DNA of 37,913 nucleotides from Flavobacteriales bacterium (GTDB taxonomy: Bacteria; Bacteroidota; Bacteroidia; Flavobacteriales_D; Crocinitomicaceae), in the NCBI GenBank assembly GCA_003331365.1, contig QOQC01000009.1:1-37913 (forward strand), read 5' to 3'. Each line of letters begins with the position of its first letter. Within the stretch, counting starts at the first letter, position 1. Below are positions 17,614-25,865 of the stretch, in pieces. Both the position numbers and the translations under genes were made by a program. The notes under the pieces were generated by a model. That model was not told the DNA's origin. It ran no database searches and was given only the letters and a program-made list of their open reading frames with translations.

Positions 17614-20600
17614 CTATTTTTTAAATCTTAATAAATTAATGGATCCTGTGTATTCGATATCTGAACAAGTAATCGAATAGAAATACACACCATCAGGTAA
17701 TACATCTCCATTTCTGGTACCTCCCCAATCGTTGTTATAATCAGTTGTTTCGAAGACCACCTCTCCCCATCGATTAAATATCTTCACATTACAACCCATA
17801 ATCTGAGGAGGGTCATTGACTTTCCAAGTGTCATTTTTTCCATCATCATTGGGTGTTAAAATATTACTAATCTGCAGGTCAACTGAACAATCAATAACAG
17901 ACAGTTCTAATCTAATAATTGAATCACATCCATCTGCAGACTGTATGGTATCAAAGTAGATTCCAGATTCTGTAAGCTGATTCGAACCAAACACAAATAT
18001 GGAATCATCGCAAATGGTTGCGGCTTCATATCCATAAGGTGGTTCCGTAACAAAAAGCGAAAGATAAACTGTGGAGTCACATCCAGATGGGGTAGTAAAG
18101 GTTTCTGTATACACGCCTTCCTCAGTTAATATTGTTCCGTTGTAGTCAAATGATCCTCCCATACAAATGGTGGCTTCATCACTTGCTGTGATTTCGGGAA
18201 GGACAAATATTACAGAGTTCACAATACTGTCGCAGCCATTTATATTTTGAAGGGTATCTGAATAAACGCCTTCTGAATCATAGCTAGAAGTTCCAACCTG
18301 AATACTACTGCCTTCGCATATCGTATACTCATTGTTTGTTTCTTCATGTGGTAAGATAGTAAGGGTTGTAATTACAGTACTGTCACATCCAGCAGACGTA
18401 ATAAATAAATCTGTATAGGTGCCTGCTTCTGATTGATCTGCTCCTTCTAAGAATATCGTTTCACCATCACATATTTCTACATTGATACTATTTGTGACTG
18501 GGACGCAAGGATTGTTGCAATTTGATGCATCGTAGGTAAAGCTTGTTGAACATGCGCCATCAGTTATATCTACTGTGTAAAATCCAGCTATGGGAGCAAG
18601 ATATGTGTAGGCTGCTCCTGGATTAATTTGTCCAGTTTCAACAACATCACCGGTAGGTCCAGTAATGGTAAAATCATATGATGTGCCGTAGAAACCGTTT
18701 AGTCCGCCATTGGCTATAAACGTAACGGTACATGTTGCGTTATCGTAGCTATATGCTGGATCAAGCTGCTCCAAATATACCACTGGCATTCCTGGACCTG
18801 CGTCTGAGGTATTACATACAAATTGTCCCCAACCTAATGGTAAGTCAGCAGCGGCAGATAAATAATATACCGCATTGAATAGTGGATTTCCATTCGTTCC
18901 CGTACCATCAGAATCATTTGTAAATGATCCTGAACCTTGAATAAAATCTATGATTGCCGTTTCAAAACCGTTATTCGGAACTGGAGATGGTAGAGTCTCT
19001 AAATTATGAATGACAAATCCACTATCCAAACAATCAGGGAAACTTGCAGTTGACTCACCGATACCATCGAGCATCACATTTGGTGTGAAAGCATCTCCAA
19101 AACAGATAAAGGCTGTATCTAAATCTGTAATTTGAATGTTATTTCCATTGGCTAGCGTTACCTCAGGCTCTCCAGCATCGCTCTCAACCTCTAAAATATA
19201 CTCAATGATATATTGCCCTTCATCTCCTGGAGATCCACCATCAATTTGAATCGCATAAAGTGTCCCAGGTTCCATACAACATGAGGATTCTTGATTTCCG
19301 TCATAACCTGCGGATCCAGTAATTACAGGTGTAATAACTGGGGTATTTTGAGTTCCATCCTCAGTATATGTAGCAGGTTGAAGACCTCCATAACAATCTG
19401 TGCCATTAAGAAGCTCATAAATATTATAGCGTACGGTATCCATTCCGACATAGGCACGGATACTTATTTCTACGGCTCCTGAAGGCGGAGCAGTAAAATA
19501 ATGCCATACTGTTTGATCTGCTCTTTCAGACTGATTAAATGCTGCATTAGGTTCTCCAGCTAAATATTCCTTACATGCCAACACGTTACTTCCTGAAACA
19601 GCTTGAAAGGTCGGATTTGTGCCTGCAAGGATTACTGGAACTTCATATAAGGTATCTTGTAAAGTTAGACACAGAATATCATTGCCAGGAGAATTAAATG
19701 ATGGATCTGAAACACTCGGATCATAAAGCCATCCATATATTTCTTGAGTTGATAAAGGGGTGAGGTTATTAGATGGGTCAATCATGCCATAGTAATCATA
19801 ACCAGGTTCCAAACATAAAGTAGAAATTACTGCACTTTCGTCACCACCAAAAAATCCATTTACACCTCCTTCATCTTCATTCATAAATTCAAGATTGGCA
19901 CATGAATAATCTGATGGTATACCAGGAGCAAATCGTTTGTCATAACCAAATAAGGCATTGTTTTCTCCGTATAACACACTTTGATAATCTGCTTCAAAAA
20001 CGATTCGACCACTGTTAGGTGCATTGAATTTTAACCAAACACTTTCATTCATTACAGGATTGTTGAAGCTTGGATGGTCGTAATCATAAGCGTGATAATT
20101 CGTTGGGTCGTTATTGCCATGAGGCGTGCCTGTTTCTGCCGCGTCGTTTCCACCATCAAAGGCACATCCAAAATCAATTGTGGTAGAAGGTGTATCCCCT
20201 GATAAAGAGGAAATTGCGTTATTTCCAACAATGACGTTTGAGCTTAAACAAGGAATATCATCTCCGGATGCAGGACTTCCGCCAAGGTCATTGACTCTGA
20301 CCTGAACCATTCCCGATTCATTCCCATCTGTGGTTAGTTGAACATAATAAGTTTCATTTGCAATCAATTTTGTATAGCTGAAAAAGGGGATAGGGTCGCA
20401 TGCATCAAAACTAAGCTGAGCCTCTGGGTCAAGACCTAAAGCATCAATTCCATCAGAAAATTCAATGTGCGATAGATATTCAAATTTGTCTTTGAGAAGC
20501 GTTCCAGTAATGGGTTGAATTCCGGTGACACAATCACCACCATCTGCGGCGTGATACAATTGAAAATAGGTGCCTACCTCAGTTCCGCCTAGATCGGTTG

Positions 20601-21351
20601 TAATCTCAACCTCACCACTTGCAGGAGCAACAAATTTAAACCATGAAGAAGATGAATTATTTGAAACATCACCACCTCTTGGTTCGTTATTTTCAAGTGA
20701 ATTACTAGAACATACAGCGATGTCATAAGTGGTATTTGTATTGAATTCTAAGGCATCACAAATATTGTCAGGGAGTAAGGTTACAGCACCAGCACCAATC
20801 GTAAATACTTCGAATTGAATAGTGTAAGTTTGCGTCCCGCAACCGCTGCTCCCAGATGCAGAATAGGTGAGCACTCCGCTACTCCCTCCGACTGGAGGAA
20901 CAGGAATACTTGCACTTTGTACACCAGTTCTTAACTCCGAGAATAAACCGGTTAAGTCCCAATTGAAAAATGGGTCGTCATTCTCATATCCTTGCCAAGT
21001 TATATCAATTTGTGTTGGCACGTCAGCAGGACAGGCATATAAATGGTTGAAAAAAACAGAATTAACCGTATTATTCCATGGACCGTTATTGCCATTTTGA
21101 TATTGAAAGTTAAAATCACCTGTTAATCCAAAGGCCGCTGGATTATTGTTAGTATAACCCAGTGTGTTGTCTGTAGCACCATACTCAAATGAAAAATCAG
21201 AGTCATTGAACCATCCATCACAATCAATATTGTTACTGATTTGAACGCTCACCAACTGAACTTGAACGACGGCTTGAGAAAAAGCATGAAGACCTAAAAA
21301 AGAAAAAATGGCGAAAAATGCCAATTTTGGATACTTGGAGTTTATTGTCAT
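17614..21351 (-). CDS. Giant surface protein with gliding-motility (type B T9SS) C-terminal domain
   Basis: A 1245-residue secreted protein with a signal peptide (about 1-25). Residues 190-760 contain several jelly-roll-like modules of about 150-170 residues, each with a WFKF, WLKF or WHYF strand near an SGxVEI or SGRIVFE turn. Residues 960-1158 hold four tandem units of about 51 residues with GCDS at a fixed offset. The last 87 residues are the gliding motility-associated C-terminal domain (ILTPNDDGKNDTW, IFNRWGEVVFE, PDGVYFYSI), the type B T9SS signal. Such proteins are surface adhesins or filaments like SprB. The PorP/SprF-OmpA gene follows immediately, as in SprB-SprF pairs. Ligand unknown. 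Confidence 0.92.
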   Translation of the reverse strand: MTINSKYPKLAFFAIFSFLGLHAFSQAVVQVQLVSVQISNNIDCDGWFNDSDFSFEYGATDNTLGYTNNNPAAFGLTGDFNFQYQNGNNGPWNNTVNSVFFNHLYACPADVPTQIDITWQGYENDDPFFNWDLTGLFSELRTGVQSASIPVPPVGGSSGVLTYSASGSSGCGTQTYTIQFEVFTIGAGAVTLLPDNICDALEFNTNTTYDIAVCSSNSLENNEPRGGDVSNNSSSSWFKFVAPASGEVEITTDLGGTEVGTYFQLYHAADGGDCVTGIQPITGTLLKDKFEYLSHIEFSDGIDALGLDPEAQLSFDACDPIPFFSYTKLIANETYYVQLTTDGNESGMVQVRVNDLGGSPASGDDIPCLSSNVIVGNNAISSLSGDTPSTTIDFGCAFDGGNDAAETGTPHGNNDPTNYHAYDYDHPSFNNPVMNESVWLKFNAPNSGRIVFEADYQSVLYGENNALFGYDKRFAPGIPSDYSCANLEFMNEDEGGVNGFFGGDESAVISTLCLEPGYDYYGMIDPSNNLTPLSTQEIYGWLYDPSVSDPSFNSPGNDILCLTLQDTLYEVPVILAGTNPTFQAVSGSNVLACKEYLAGEPNAAFNQSERADQTVWHYFTAPPSGAVEISIRAYVGMDTVRYNIYELLNGTDCYGGLQPATYTEDGTQNTPVITPVITGSAGYDGNQESSCCMEPGTLYAIQIDGGSPGDEGQYIIEYILEVESDAGEPEVTLANGNNIQITDLDTAFICFGDAFTPNVMLDGIGESTASFPDCLDSGFVIHNLETLPSPVPNNGFETAIIDFIQGSGSFTNDSDGTGTNGNPLFNAVYYLSAAADLPLGWGQFVCNTSDAGPGMPVVYLEQLDPAYSYDNATCTVTFIANGGLNGFYGTSYDFTITGPTGDVVETGQINPGAAYTYLAPIAGFYTVDITDGACSTSFTYDASNCNNPCVPVTNSINVEICDGETIFLEGADQSEAGTYTDLFITSAGCDSTVITTLTILPHEETNNEYTICEGSSIQVGTSSYDSEGVYSDTLQNINGCDSIVNSVIFVLPEITASDEATICMGGSFDYNGTILTEEGVYTETFTTPSGCDSTVYLSLFVTEPPYGYEAATICDDSIFVFGSNQLTESGIYFDTIQSADGCDSIIRLELSVIDCSVDLQISNILTPNDDGKNDTWKVNDPPQIMGCNVKIFNRWGEVVFETTDYNNDWGGTRNGDVLPDGVYFYSITCSDIEYTGSINLLRFKK
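17878..18474 (-). repeat. Four tandem 51-codon repeats in the giant surface protein
   Basis: Residues 960-1010, 1011-1061, 1062-1112 and 1113-1158 align without gaps. Each starts IC, has a Gly-x-Tyr at about 18-20 and GCDS at 29-32. The copies are diverged at DNA level, so they are old duplications. Confidence 0.85.
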
Positions 21352-21360
21352 AAATATAGT

Positions 21361-21389
21361 TTAGCGGTTAGTGAAACTAACAGTGCTAA
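21361..21389 (-). promoter_or_regulatory. 5'-leader hairpin upstream of the giant surface protein
   Basis: Nested arms TTAGC/GCTAA and GTTAG/CTAAC surround a five-base loop TGAAA, ten bases upstream of the ATG at 21351. The position within the probable leader suggests a translational or mRNA-stability element. No protein-binding match is known to me. Confidence 0.4.
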
Positions 21390-21439
21390 TATACTATAAT
21401 TTTCAAATATTCAAGAAAAAAACAAGCCTATATGAGCAA

Positions 21440-22708
21440 TTAAAGAAGCATTGAAAAGGGATTCTCTAAGGCACTTTTAAATGTTTGTAAAAAAGCTGCT
21501 CCAGTTGCACCATCTACGACTCTGTGGTCGCATGAAAGTGTAACCTTCATAACATGTCCTGGTTGTAGGTTTCCGTTTTTAACCACTGCTTTTTCTTTAA
21601 TTCCTCCCACAGCTAAAATGCAACTATCTGGAGGGTTTACAATGGCCGTAAATGTATCGATGCCAAACATTCCTAAATTGGAAATTGTAAATGTATTTCC
21701 TTCCCAATCACTGGGTTGAAGTTTTTTATCTTTCGCTTTCTGGGCAAAGCTTTTGACCTCTGCAGATATTTCCATAAGGCCCTTGGTATCCGCAAATTTG
21801 ATTACTGGTACAAGAAGTCCATCCTCTACGGCTACAGCCACACCGATATGCACATGCTCGTTTCTTCTGATGAAGTCACCCATCCATGCACTATTTACAT
21901 TTGGATGCTGTCTTAAAGCAAAAGCTACTGCCTTAATCACCATATCATTAAAGGACACTTTAACACCTTCTTGAGCGTTCATTACTTTTCGGGATGATAC
22001 GGCATTATCCATATCAATGTCAAGGGTTAAATAGAAATGTGGTGCCGTAAACTTGCTATCGGATAGTCTTTTCGCAATGGTTTTGCGCATCTGGCTTACA
22101 GTTTCATCTCTAAACGATTCTTGACCTACTGGAGCTCTTTGTATTTGACTATTTGCCGGAGTAAAAGGTCTGTAATGATCGATATCTCTTTTAATTACTC
22201 TGCCATTTTCACCAGAACCTTGAATGGCACTTAGATCGATTCCTTTTTCTTTGGCAAGTTTTTTTGCCAAAGGTGAAGCAAAAACTCGCTCATTTGAATC
22301 AATGACTGTAGTGCTTACTGGAGCTTTGTGTTGTTCAACTTGTGCCACTGGAGTTGGAGCAGGAATGGGCTGAGTTTCAACTAATGGAGTAGGTGTGGCA
22401 TCTTCATTGCTCTTATCAGCTTTTTCATCTGGAGCCACAGCTGAACTCAAAATTTCCTCAATATCATCTCCTTTTTCTCCGATTACCGCTAGTACAGAAT
22501 TTACAGGTGCTGCTTTACCTACCTCAACACCGATATGTAACAAAACCCCATCATAGAAAGATTCAAATTCCATAGTGGCTTTATCTGTTTCAATTTCAGC
22601 CAGGATATCTCCTTCTTTTACTTCATCACCTATTTTTTTATTCCAGGCAGCCACCACTCCTTCAGTCATGGTGTCACTTAATTTAGGCATGTAAACAATT
22701 TCGGCCAT
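21440..22708 (-). CDS. pdhC: Pyruvate dehydrogenase complex E2 (dihydrolipoamide acetyltransferase)
   Basis: A 422-residue E2 subunit that passes acetyl groups from E1 to CoA. It has one lipoyl domain (1-75) with lipoylated Lys43 in EIETDKATMEF, a Pro/Ala-rich linker, a peripheral-subunit-binding domain at about 143-180 (FASPLAKKLAKEKGIDL, GENGRVIKRDI), and a catalytic domain ending with the active-site motif SCDHRVVDGATGA. The start is 18 bases after the E1-alpha stop, so the pair is one transcript. The E1-beta gene is not adjacent, as is usual in Bacteroidota. Confidence 0.94.
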   Translation of the reverse strand: MAEIVYMPKLSDTMTEGVVAAWNKKIGDEVKEGDILAEIETDKATMEFESFYDGVLLHIGVEVGKAAPVNSVLAVIGEKGDDIEEILSSAVAPDEKADKSNEDATPTPLVETQPIPAPTPVAQVEQHKAPVSTTVIDSNERVFASPLAKKLAKEKGIDLSAIQGSGENGRVIKRDIDHYRPFTPANSQIQRAPVGQESFRDETVSQMRKTIAKRLSDSKFTAPHFYLTLDIDMDNAVSSRKVMNAQEGVKVSFNDMVIKAVAFALRQHPNVNSAWMGDFIRRNEHVHIGVAVAVEDGLLVPVIKFADTKGLMEISAEVKSFAQKAKDKKLQPSDWEGNTFTISNLGMFGIDTFTAIVNPPDSCILAVGGIKEKAVVKNGNLQPGHVMKVTLSCDHRVVDGATGAAFLQTFKSALENPFSMLL

Positions 22709-22726
22709 TCTAATTTTTCTTAATGA

Positions 22727-23770
22727 TTAATATTCTTTGATATATGGATAATCCTTTTGGATATAAACATCTTCATATAATTCTTCAGCATCAGGGTAGG
22801 GCGATTCCTCTGCAAACTTTACAGATTCTACAACCTCTTTTTTTACCCAATCATTTATTTCTTCAATTTCCTTTTCCTTCAACCACTTGTTTTCTTTAAT
22901 GGTATCCAATACATGGAGAATGGGATCTTGTTCAATCCATTCAGTCACCTCGTCTTTTGTTCGGTATTTTTGAGGATCAGACATTGAATGTCCCTTATAT
23001 CTGTATGTTCTGATATCCAATAGGGTAGGACCACCATCATTTCTTGCTCTTTTCGCTGCTTCTTCAATAGCATTGTGAACGTCTTCTGGTCTCATACCAT
23101 TCACCACTTTTGAAGGCATGTCATAGGAAAGACCAATTTTTGATAAATCTGTAACATTTGTTGTACGTTGCACAGACGTTCCCATGGCATAGTTGTTATT
23201 TTCAATGATGAAAACAACAGGTAATTTCCACATCATGGCCATATTAAAAGTTTCATGTAATGCACCTTGTCGTACTGCTCCGTCACCCATGGATACAAAG
23301 GCAACATTTTTAGTCCCCTTATATTTTTCAGCAAAGCCGACTCCCGCACCCATAGCAATTTGTGCTCCTACAATACCATGTCCTCCCATAAAGTTTTTAG
23401 ACTTATCGAAAAAGTGCATAGATCCACCTTTACCCTTAGAACATCCTGTTTTGCGTCCATAAAGCTCTGCCATTAATACTCTTGGATCAGTTCCAAGTGC
23501 TATAGGATGACCGTGATCGCGATATGCGGTCATGTGTTTGTCTCCTGGCTCACAAGCACTTGCTGTACCAACGACTATGGCTTCTTGCCCAATATATAAA
23601 TGACAAAATCCTCCAAATTTTTGTTGAATGTAGAGCTGACCTGTCTTTTCTTCAAATTTTCTAATCAAAAGCATATCCTTATACCATTTGATGTAGGTTT
23701 CTTTTGAAAACTTGCCTTTGCTGTTCTTTTGAACGGAAGGGGATTTTTTCTGTTTTGTTTTGGTCGCCAT
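22727..23770 (-). CDS. pdhA: Pyruvate dehydrogenase E1 component, alpha subunit
   Basis: A 347-residue thiamine-diphosphate enzyme subunit that decarboxylates pyruvate and reductively acetylates the E2 lipoyl group together with E1-beta. The ThDP motif runs from GDGAVRQGALHE to ENNNYAMGTS. The phosphorylation-loop region is seen as YRYKGHSMSDPQKYR. I chose the ATG at 23770 (MATKTKQKK) over a TTG three codons upstream. It heads the pdhA-pdhC unit; the promoter carries a -7 element buried in a perfect palindrome, pointing to control by a dimeric DNA-binding protein. Confidence 0.94.
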   Translation of the reverse strand: MATKTKQKKSPSVQKNSKGKFSKETYIKWYKDMLLIRKFEEKTGQLYIQQKFGGFCHLYIGQEAIVVGTASACEPGDKHMTAYRDHGHPIALGTDPRVLMAELYGRKTGCSKGKGGSMHFFDKSKNFMGGHGIVGAQIAMGAGVGFAEKYKGTKNVAFVSMGDGAVRQGALHETFNMAMMWKLPVVFIIENNNYAMGTSVQRTTNVTDLSKIGLSYDMPSKVVNGMRPEDVHNAIEEAAKRARNDGGPTLLDIRTYRYKGHSMSDPQKYRTKDEVTEWIEQDPILHVLDTIKENKWLKEKEIEEINDWVKKEVVESVKFAEESPYPDAEELYEDVYIQKDYPYIKEY

Positions 23771-23791
23771 TTGAATCAAATTTTTACATCA

Positions 23792-23799
23792 CAAATATA
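23792..23799 (-). promoter_or_regulatory. -7 promoter element of pdhA
   Basis: TATATTTG on the minus strand matches TAnnTTTG exactly, 21 bases upstream of the ATG at 23770. Seven of its eight bases fall inside the palindrome at 23793-23818. Confidence 0.55.
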
Positions 23800-23818
23800 G
23801 AAATGAATTTCTATATTT
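23793..23818. promoter_or_regulatory. 26-base perfect palindrome over the pdhA promoter
   Basis: Arms AAATATAGAAAT (23793-23804) and ATTTCTATATTT (23807-23818) are perfect reverse complements around GA. It covers the -7 element and extends upstream toward the -33 region, the place where a repressor or activator dimer would act. It has no U tract and is not a convincing terminator for lgt. Candidate operator; the regulator is unknown. Confidence 0.5.
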
Positions 23819-23834
23819 TAACTAATTGTCATAT

Positions 23835-24707
23835 TTACACTAAGGGTTCCTTTTCAAGTGTCTTTTTTGAATCACTTTTCCGTAGTGCAGAATAGATCAA
23901 ATATATTCCGAATAATACAAAGGGTATACTGAGCATTTGCCCGGTATTAATAAGTAAAACCTCATCTCTAGCCGTTTGACCCACTTTAAAAAATTCTACA
24001 ATAAATCGCGCGCCGAAAATCAGGATTAAAAAACTTCCAAATATGAGTCCTGGTTTTTTCCAAGCATCCTTTTTCCAAAAAAGAAACATCAATATACCGA
24101 AGGCCAAAAGATAACATATGGATTCATAAAGCTGTGCTGGATGCCGTGGAGTTGCATCATACATTTTGGTTGTTGAGTTCCAGTACTGATGAAATTTAAA
24201 GGCCCACGGAACATCAGTTGGGTGTCCAACGATTTCGTGATTTACTAAATTTCCTAATCTAATAAATGTGCCTCCAATGGCAATAGGAGCGGAGATGCGG
24301 TCTAAAATCCAAAGAAAAGGTTTTTGAACAGTCTTTTTTGAGAAAATATAAAGGCCTATCAAAATCATTATGGCCGCGCCATGACTCGCTAAACCTCCTT
24401 CCCAAACCTTTAGAATATTGATCGGGTGTGAAAAATAGCCTTCAATAAGCCTTCCGTCGACTACCTCATCAAAATATGGTCCATAAAAAAATACATGACC
24501 TAGTCTTGCACCCACTATAGTGCCAATAATCATGTACATCACCAATTTGTCAAGGGTTTCCTCGCCAATACCCTCTTTTTTAAACATGCGTTTAACTACA
24601 AAATATCCGATGATCAGACCGGTAACGAATAATAATCCATACCAGTTAGGTGTTTTCCACCCTTCAATGAGTTCAGGAGTTACAGTCCAGTCAATAGCTA
24701 AAATCAC
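23835..24707 (-). CDS. lgt: Prolipoprotein diacylglyceryl transferase
   Basis: A 290-residue inner-membrane enzyme that moves diacylglycerol from phosphatidylglycerol to the lipobox Cys of prolipoproteins. Seven hydrophobic helices are visible. The family motif is FIRLGNLVNHEIVG, and HPAQLYESI and GARFIVEFFK follow. Its start is GTG at 24707, directly after the trhO stop with no bases between; no ATG exists before residue 41, which would remove the first helix and the conserved WYGLLF. trhO and lgt are in the same reading frame across that stop. Confidence 0.92.
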   Translation of the reverse strand: MILAIDWTVTPELIEGWKTPNWYGLLFVTGLIIGYFVVKRMFKKEGIGEETLDKLVMYMIIGTIVGARLGHVFFYGPYFDEVVDGRLIEGYFSHPINILKVWEGGLASHGAAIMILIGLYIFSKKTVQKPFLWILDRISAPIAIGGTFIRLGNLVNHEIVGHPTDVPWAFKFHQYWNSTTKMYDATPRHPAQLYESICYLLAFGILMFLFWKKDAWKKPGLIFGSFLILIFGARFIVEFFKVGQTARDEVLLINTGQMLSIPFVLFGIYLIYSALRKSDSKKTLEKEPLV

Positions 24708-25790
24708 TTATTTGTTTTTTTTATTTGTGTCCAAAGATATGTGTTTTTCTTTGTTGGACTTAAACTTCAAATGTTTCGAACGACCTTTTTTAAATATTTG
24801 ATTGCTATTGTCTAAGCCTTTCCTAAGTTCTTTTTGCTTTTCTTCAGGTAAATTATGTATTTCTTGGCATTCCTTTGAGCAGCAATTTTCAAATGAATCC
24901 TTACAGCCGTCACATTGTATGAATAGCAAATGACATGCGTTATTGAGACAATTTGTATGTGTGTCTGCTGGCTCTCCACATTGATGACAAACCGAGATAA
25001 TGTCATCTGAAATGCGCTCGCCCCGCCTTTCATCAAAAACAAAATTTTTGCCAATGAATTTATTTTCAAGACCTTGCTTTTTGGCGTCATGGGCATACTT
25101 AATAATGCCTCCTTCTAACTGATGCACATTTTTGAAACCCTTATACTTAAAGTAGGCCGAAGCTTTTTCACAACGAATCCCACCTGTGCAATACATTACA
25201 ATGTTTTTATTTTCATTTCCCTTAAGTATGGTTTCTTCAATATGCGGGAGTGAATCTCTAAATGTGTCTACATCTGGTAGAATAGCTCCCTTGAAATGAC
25301 CCACCTCAGACTCATAGTGATTTCTGAAATCTATAAGCATTGTTCCTGGATCATCCGTTAATTTATTGAATTCCTCAGCGTTAAGATGTATGCCCTTTTT
25401 TGTGACATCAAAAGTTTCATCATTCAATCCATCAGCGAGAATTTTATTTCTCACCTTTATTTTTAGTTTAAGAAAAGGAAACTCCGCTTCTGCCTCGTCA
25501 AAAGCATAATTTAGTCGAACACCATTTAGGAAATCTATACTGTATAATTGTTCCCGAAATTCCGGTAATACTTTGGTGGGAACAGCAATTTGAGAATTAA
25601 TACCTTCATGAGCGATATATGTTCTACCAACAACATCTAATTTTGACCACATGACAAAAAGATGGTCTCTGAATAAGCTAGGATTCGCTATTTTGGCATA
25701 TGTATAGAAGGAAATCGTAACATATTCGTGTCCAATATCACGAAGCTGAAGTTCCAATTCCTCCTTATTTAATTTATTCCACAGTTGCAT
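24708..25790 (-). CDS. trhO: tRNA uridine 5-hydroxylase TrhO (rhodanese family)
   Basis: A 360-residue enzyme that hydroxylates U34 of certain tRNAs, giving ho5U. The N-terminal acylphosphatase-like domain (about 20-115) contains AHEGINSQIAVP. The rhodanese domain has the active-site Cys201 in YCTGGIRCEKASAY. The C-terminal part has a Cys-rich zinc-binding-like segment with CHQCGEPADTHTNC followed by CDGC. Length is at the upper end for the family. It has its own -7 element and is immediately followed by lgt, so the two are probably co-transcribed. Confidence 0.92.
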   Translation of the reverse strand: MQLWNKLNKEELELQLRDIGHEYVTISFYTYAKIANPSLFRDHLFVMWSKLDVVGRTYIAHEGINSQIAVPTKVLPEFREQLYSIDFLNGVRLNYAFDEAEAEFPFLKLKIKVRNKILADGLNDETFDVTKKGIHLNAEEFNKLTDDPGTMLIDFRNHYESEVGHFKGAILPDVDTFRDSLPHIEETILKGNENKNIVMYCTGGIRCEKASAYFKYKGFKNVHQLEGGIIKYAHDAKKQGLENKFIGKNFVFDERRGERISDDIISVCHQCGEPADTHTNCLNNACHLLFIQCDGCKDSFENCCSKECQEIHNLPEEKQKELRKGLDNSNQIFKKGRSKHLKFKSNKEKHISLDTNKKNK

Positions 25791-25816
25791 GCTATGTTGA
25801 TTAAATAATTAGGACA

Positions 25817-25824
25817 CAAATTTA
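25817..25824 (-). promoter_or_regulatory. -7 promoter element of trhO
   Basis: TAAATTTG on the minus strand matches TAnnTTTG exactly, 26 bases before the ATG at 25790. No TTG at the expected -33 spacing. Confidence 0.45.
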
Positions 25825-25865
25825 TAGACTAATATGCAGATTAAAAAATCAATTGGTTCAGCTTT

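Noticed and set aside
17878-18474. Possible CRISPR or DNA repeat array
   Set aside because: The repetition is at protein level with diverged codons and continuous coding; there are no identical repeats and spacers.
24732-24739. Exact TAnnTTTG (TATCTTTG) within the end of trhO as a promoter for lgt
   Set aside because: It lies in coding sequence without a -33 element, and lgt is directly coupled to trhO; it could be fortuitous in AT-rich DNA.
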